Notes under the pieces: generated by a model
What the model saw: only the letters and a program-made list of their open reading frames with translations
Told to the model about the DNA's origin: nothing
Databases searched by the model: none
From: Treponema sp.
GTDB taxonomy: Bacteria > Spirochaetota > Spirochaetia > Treponematales > Breznakiellaceae
Length of the DNA stretch: 22,096 nt
NCBI GenBank assembly: GCA_031274565.1
Contig: JAISPY010000287.1
Span: 1 to 22,096 of the forward strand
Reading direction: 5' to 3'
Program-made: the position numbers and the translations under genes
Shown: piece by piece, positions 21,861-22,096 of the stretch
How the letters are laid out: each line of letters begins with the position of its first letter
Numbering within the stretch: the first letter of the stretch is position 1

Positions 21861-21879
21861 CAGGCGCCTGGCAATTGCC
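21861..21879. repeat. Two abutting 10-bp palindromes in the lipoprotein leader
   Basis: CAGGCGCCTG (21861-21870) and GGCAATTGCC (21870-21879) are each perfect palindromes and share one G. They lie 54-72 bases upstream of the lipoprotein ATG. They may be an operator pair or alternative RNA hairpins; no function is shown. Confidence 0.5.
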
Positions 21880-22006
21880 GCCATAAACCCGCTGCAACAT
21901 ACCCATAATGGTCAGCCTAGCGCTCGATGAGACTCCGTGGACAAGAGAATAGGGAAAAAAGATATGGGCATACATAACCAGACCCCTCGAAACACTTACA
22001 AAAATA

Positions 22007-22023
22007 GGGGGGGGGGGGGGGGG
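22007..22023. repeat. Homopolymeric tract of 17 G (plus strand), candidate phase-variation tract
   Basis: Seventeen consecutive G on the plus strand (C on the coding minus strand), about 200 bases upstream of the lipoprotein ATG. In minus-strand orientation it sits between a weak -35-like TTAATT (22031-22026) and a weak -10-like TATTTT (22006-22001), giving a 19-base spacer. Poly-G tracts in T. pallidum tpr promoters and poly-G in the Neisseria porA promoter alter transcription in this way. Here that is inference. Confidence 0.6.
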
Positions 22024-22096
22024 ATAATTAAAAAACAAGTAAAAATCCCCATTTTTAAAATAATTCATTGTTCATACACTTTCTTTGAATCAGAAA

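Noticed and set aside
21835..22068. A 77-codon minus-strand frame through the poly-G tract, encoding a run of six prolines
   Set aside because: It has only a weak AGAAAG-type site upstream, an unnatural composition and no recognisable motif. Its stop lies 27 bases before the lipoprotein start. It is probably chance, although a tract-dependent leader peptide cannot be excluded.

Overview
The window is a stretch of bacterial chromosome dominated by one very long ribosomal-protein gene cluster. Every gene I can support lies on the minus strand, so transcription runs from high to low coordinates. The gene content, a zinc-type rpsN, an LPP20-like lipoprotein, a long poly-G tract and base composition of about half G+C (by eye) suggest a spirochaete, most likely a Treponema-like lineage. 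That assignment is recollection and inference; no search was run.

Layout in transcription order. (1) 22096-20138: a 17-G homopolymer, an LPP20-type lipoprotein gene and a WecA/MraY-family sugar-phosphate transferase, closed by a strong intrinsic terminator (20036-20090). The tail of this terminator carries the -35 box of the next promoter. (2) 20050-19085: rpsL-rpsG from a good sigma-70-type promoter. (3) 19084-18615: 470 bp without a gene, where many bacteria have fusA. It holds two candidate promoters, an 18-bp perfect palindrome and a small inverted repeat. (4) 18614-3288: tuf, rpsJ, rplC, rplD, rplW, rplB, rpsS, rplV, rpsC, rplP, rpmC, rpsQ, rplN, rplX, rplE, rpsN, rpsH, rplF, rplR, rpsE, rpmD, rplO, secY, rpmJ, rpsM, rpsK, rpsD, rpoA, rplQ and a 61-codon zinc-ribbon gene of unknown function, all apparently one S10-spc-alpha superoperon. 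It ends in a strong hairpin at 3235-3262. fusA, infA, map and adk, common members elsewhere, are absent. Three spacers stand out: tuf-rpsJ (structured), rplC-rpsJ (146 bp) and rplN-rplX (103 bp with a hairpin). (5) 3185-111: a polar amino-acid ABC transporter operon (permease, permease, ATPase, binding protein) with its own promoter. The binding protein most resembles the CjaA cysteine-binding family.

The superoperon makes ribosomal proteins of both subunits together with EF-Tu, the SecY translocon and the RNA polymerase alpha subunit, so translation, secretion and transcription capacity are co-expressed. The coding part is ordinary and intact. What deserves a second look is the non-coding structure and three poorly characterised items: the poly-G tract in front of the lipoprotein gene, the zinc-ribbon protein that ends the ribosomal operon, and the structured leaders around tuf, rpsJ and rplX. 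I found no tRNA, rRNA, insertion sequence or CRISPR array.
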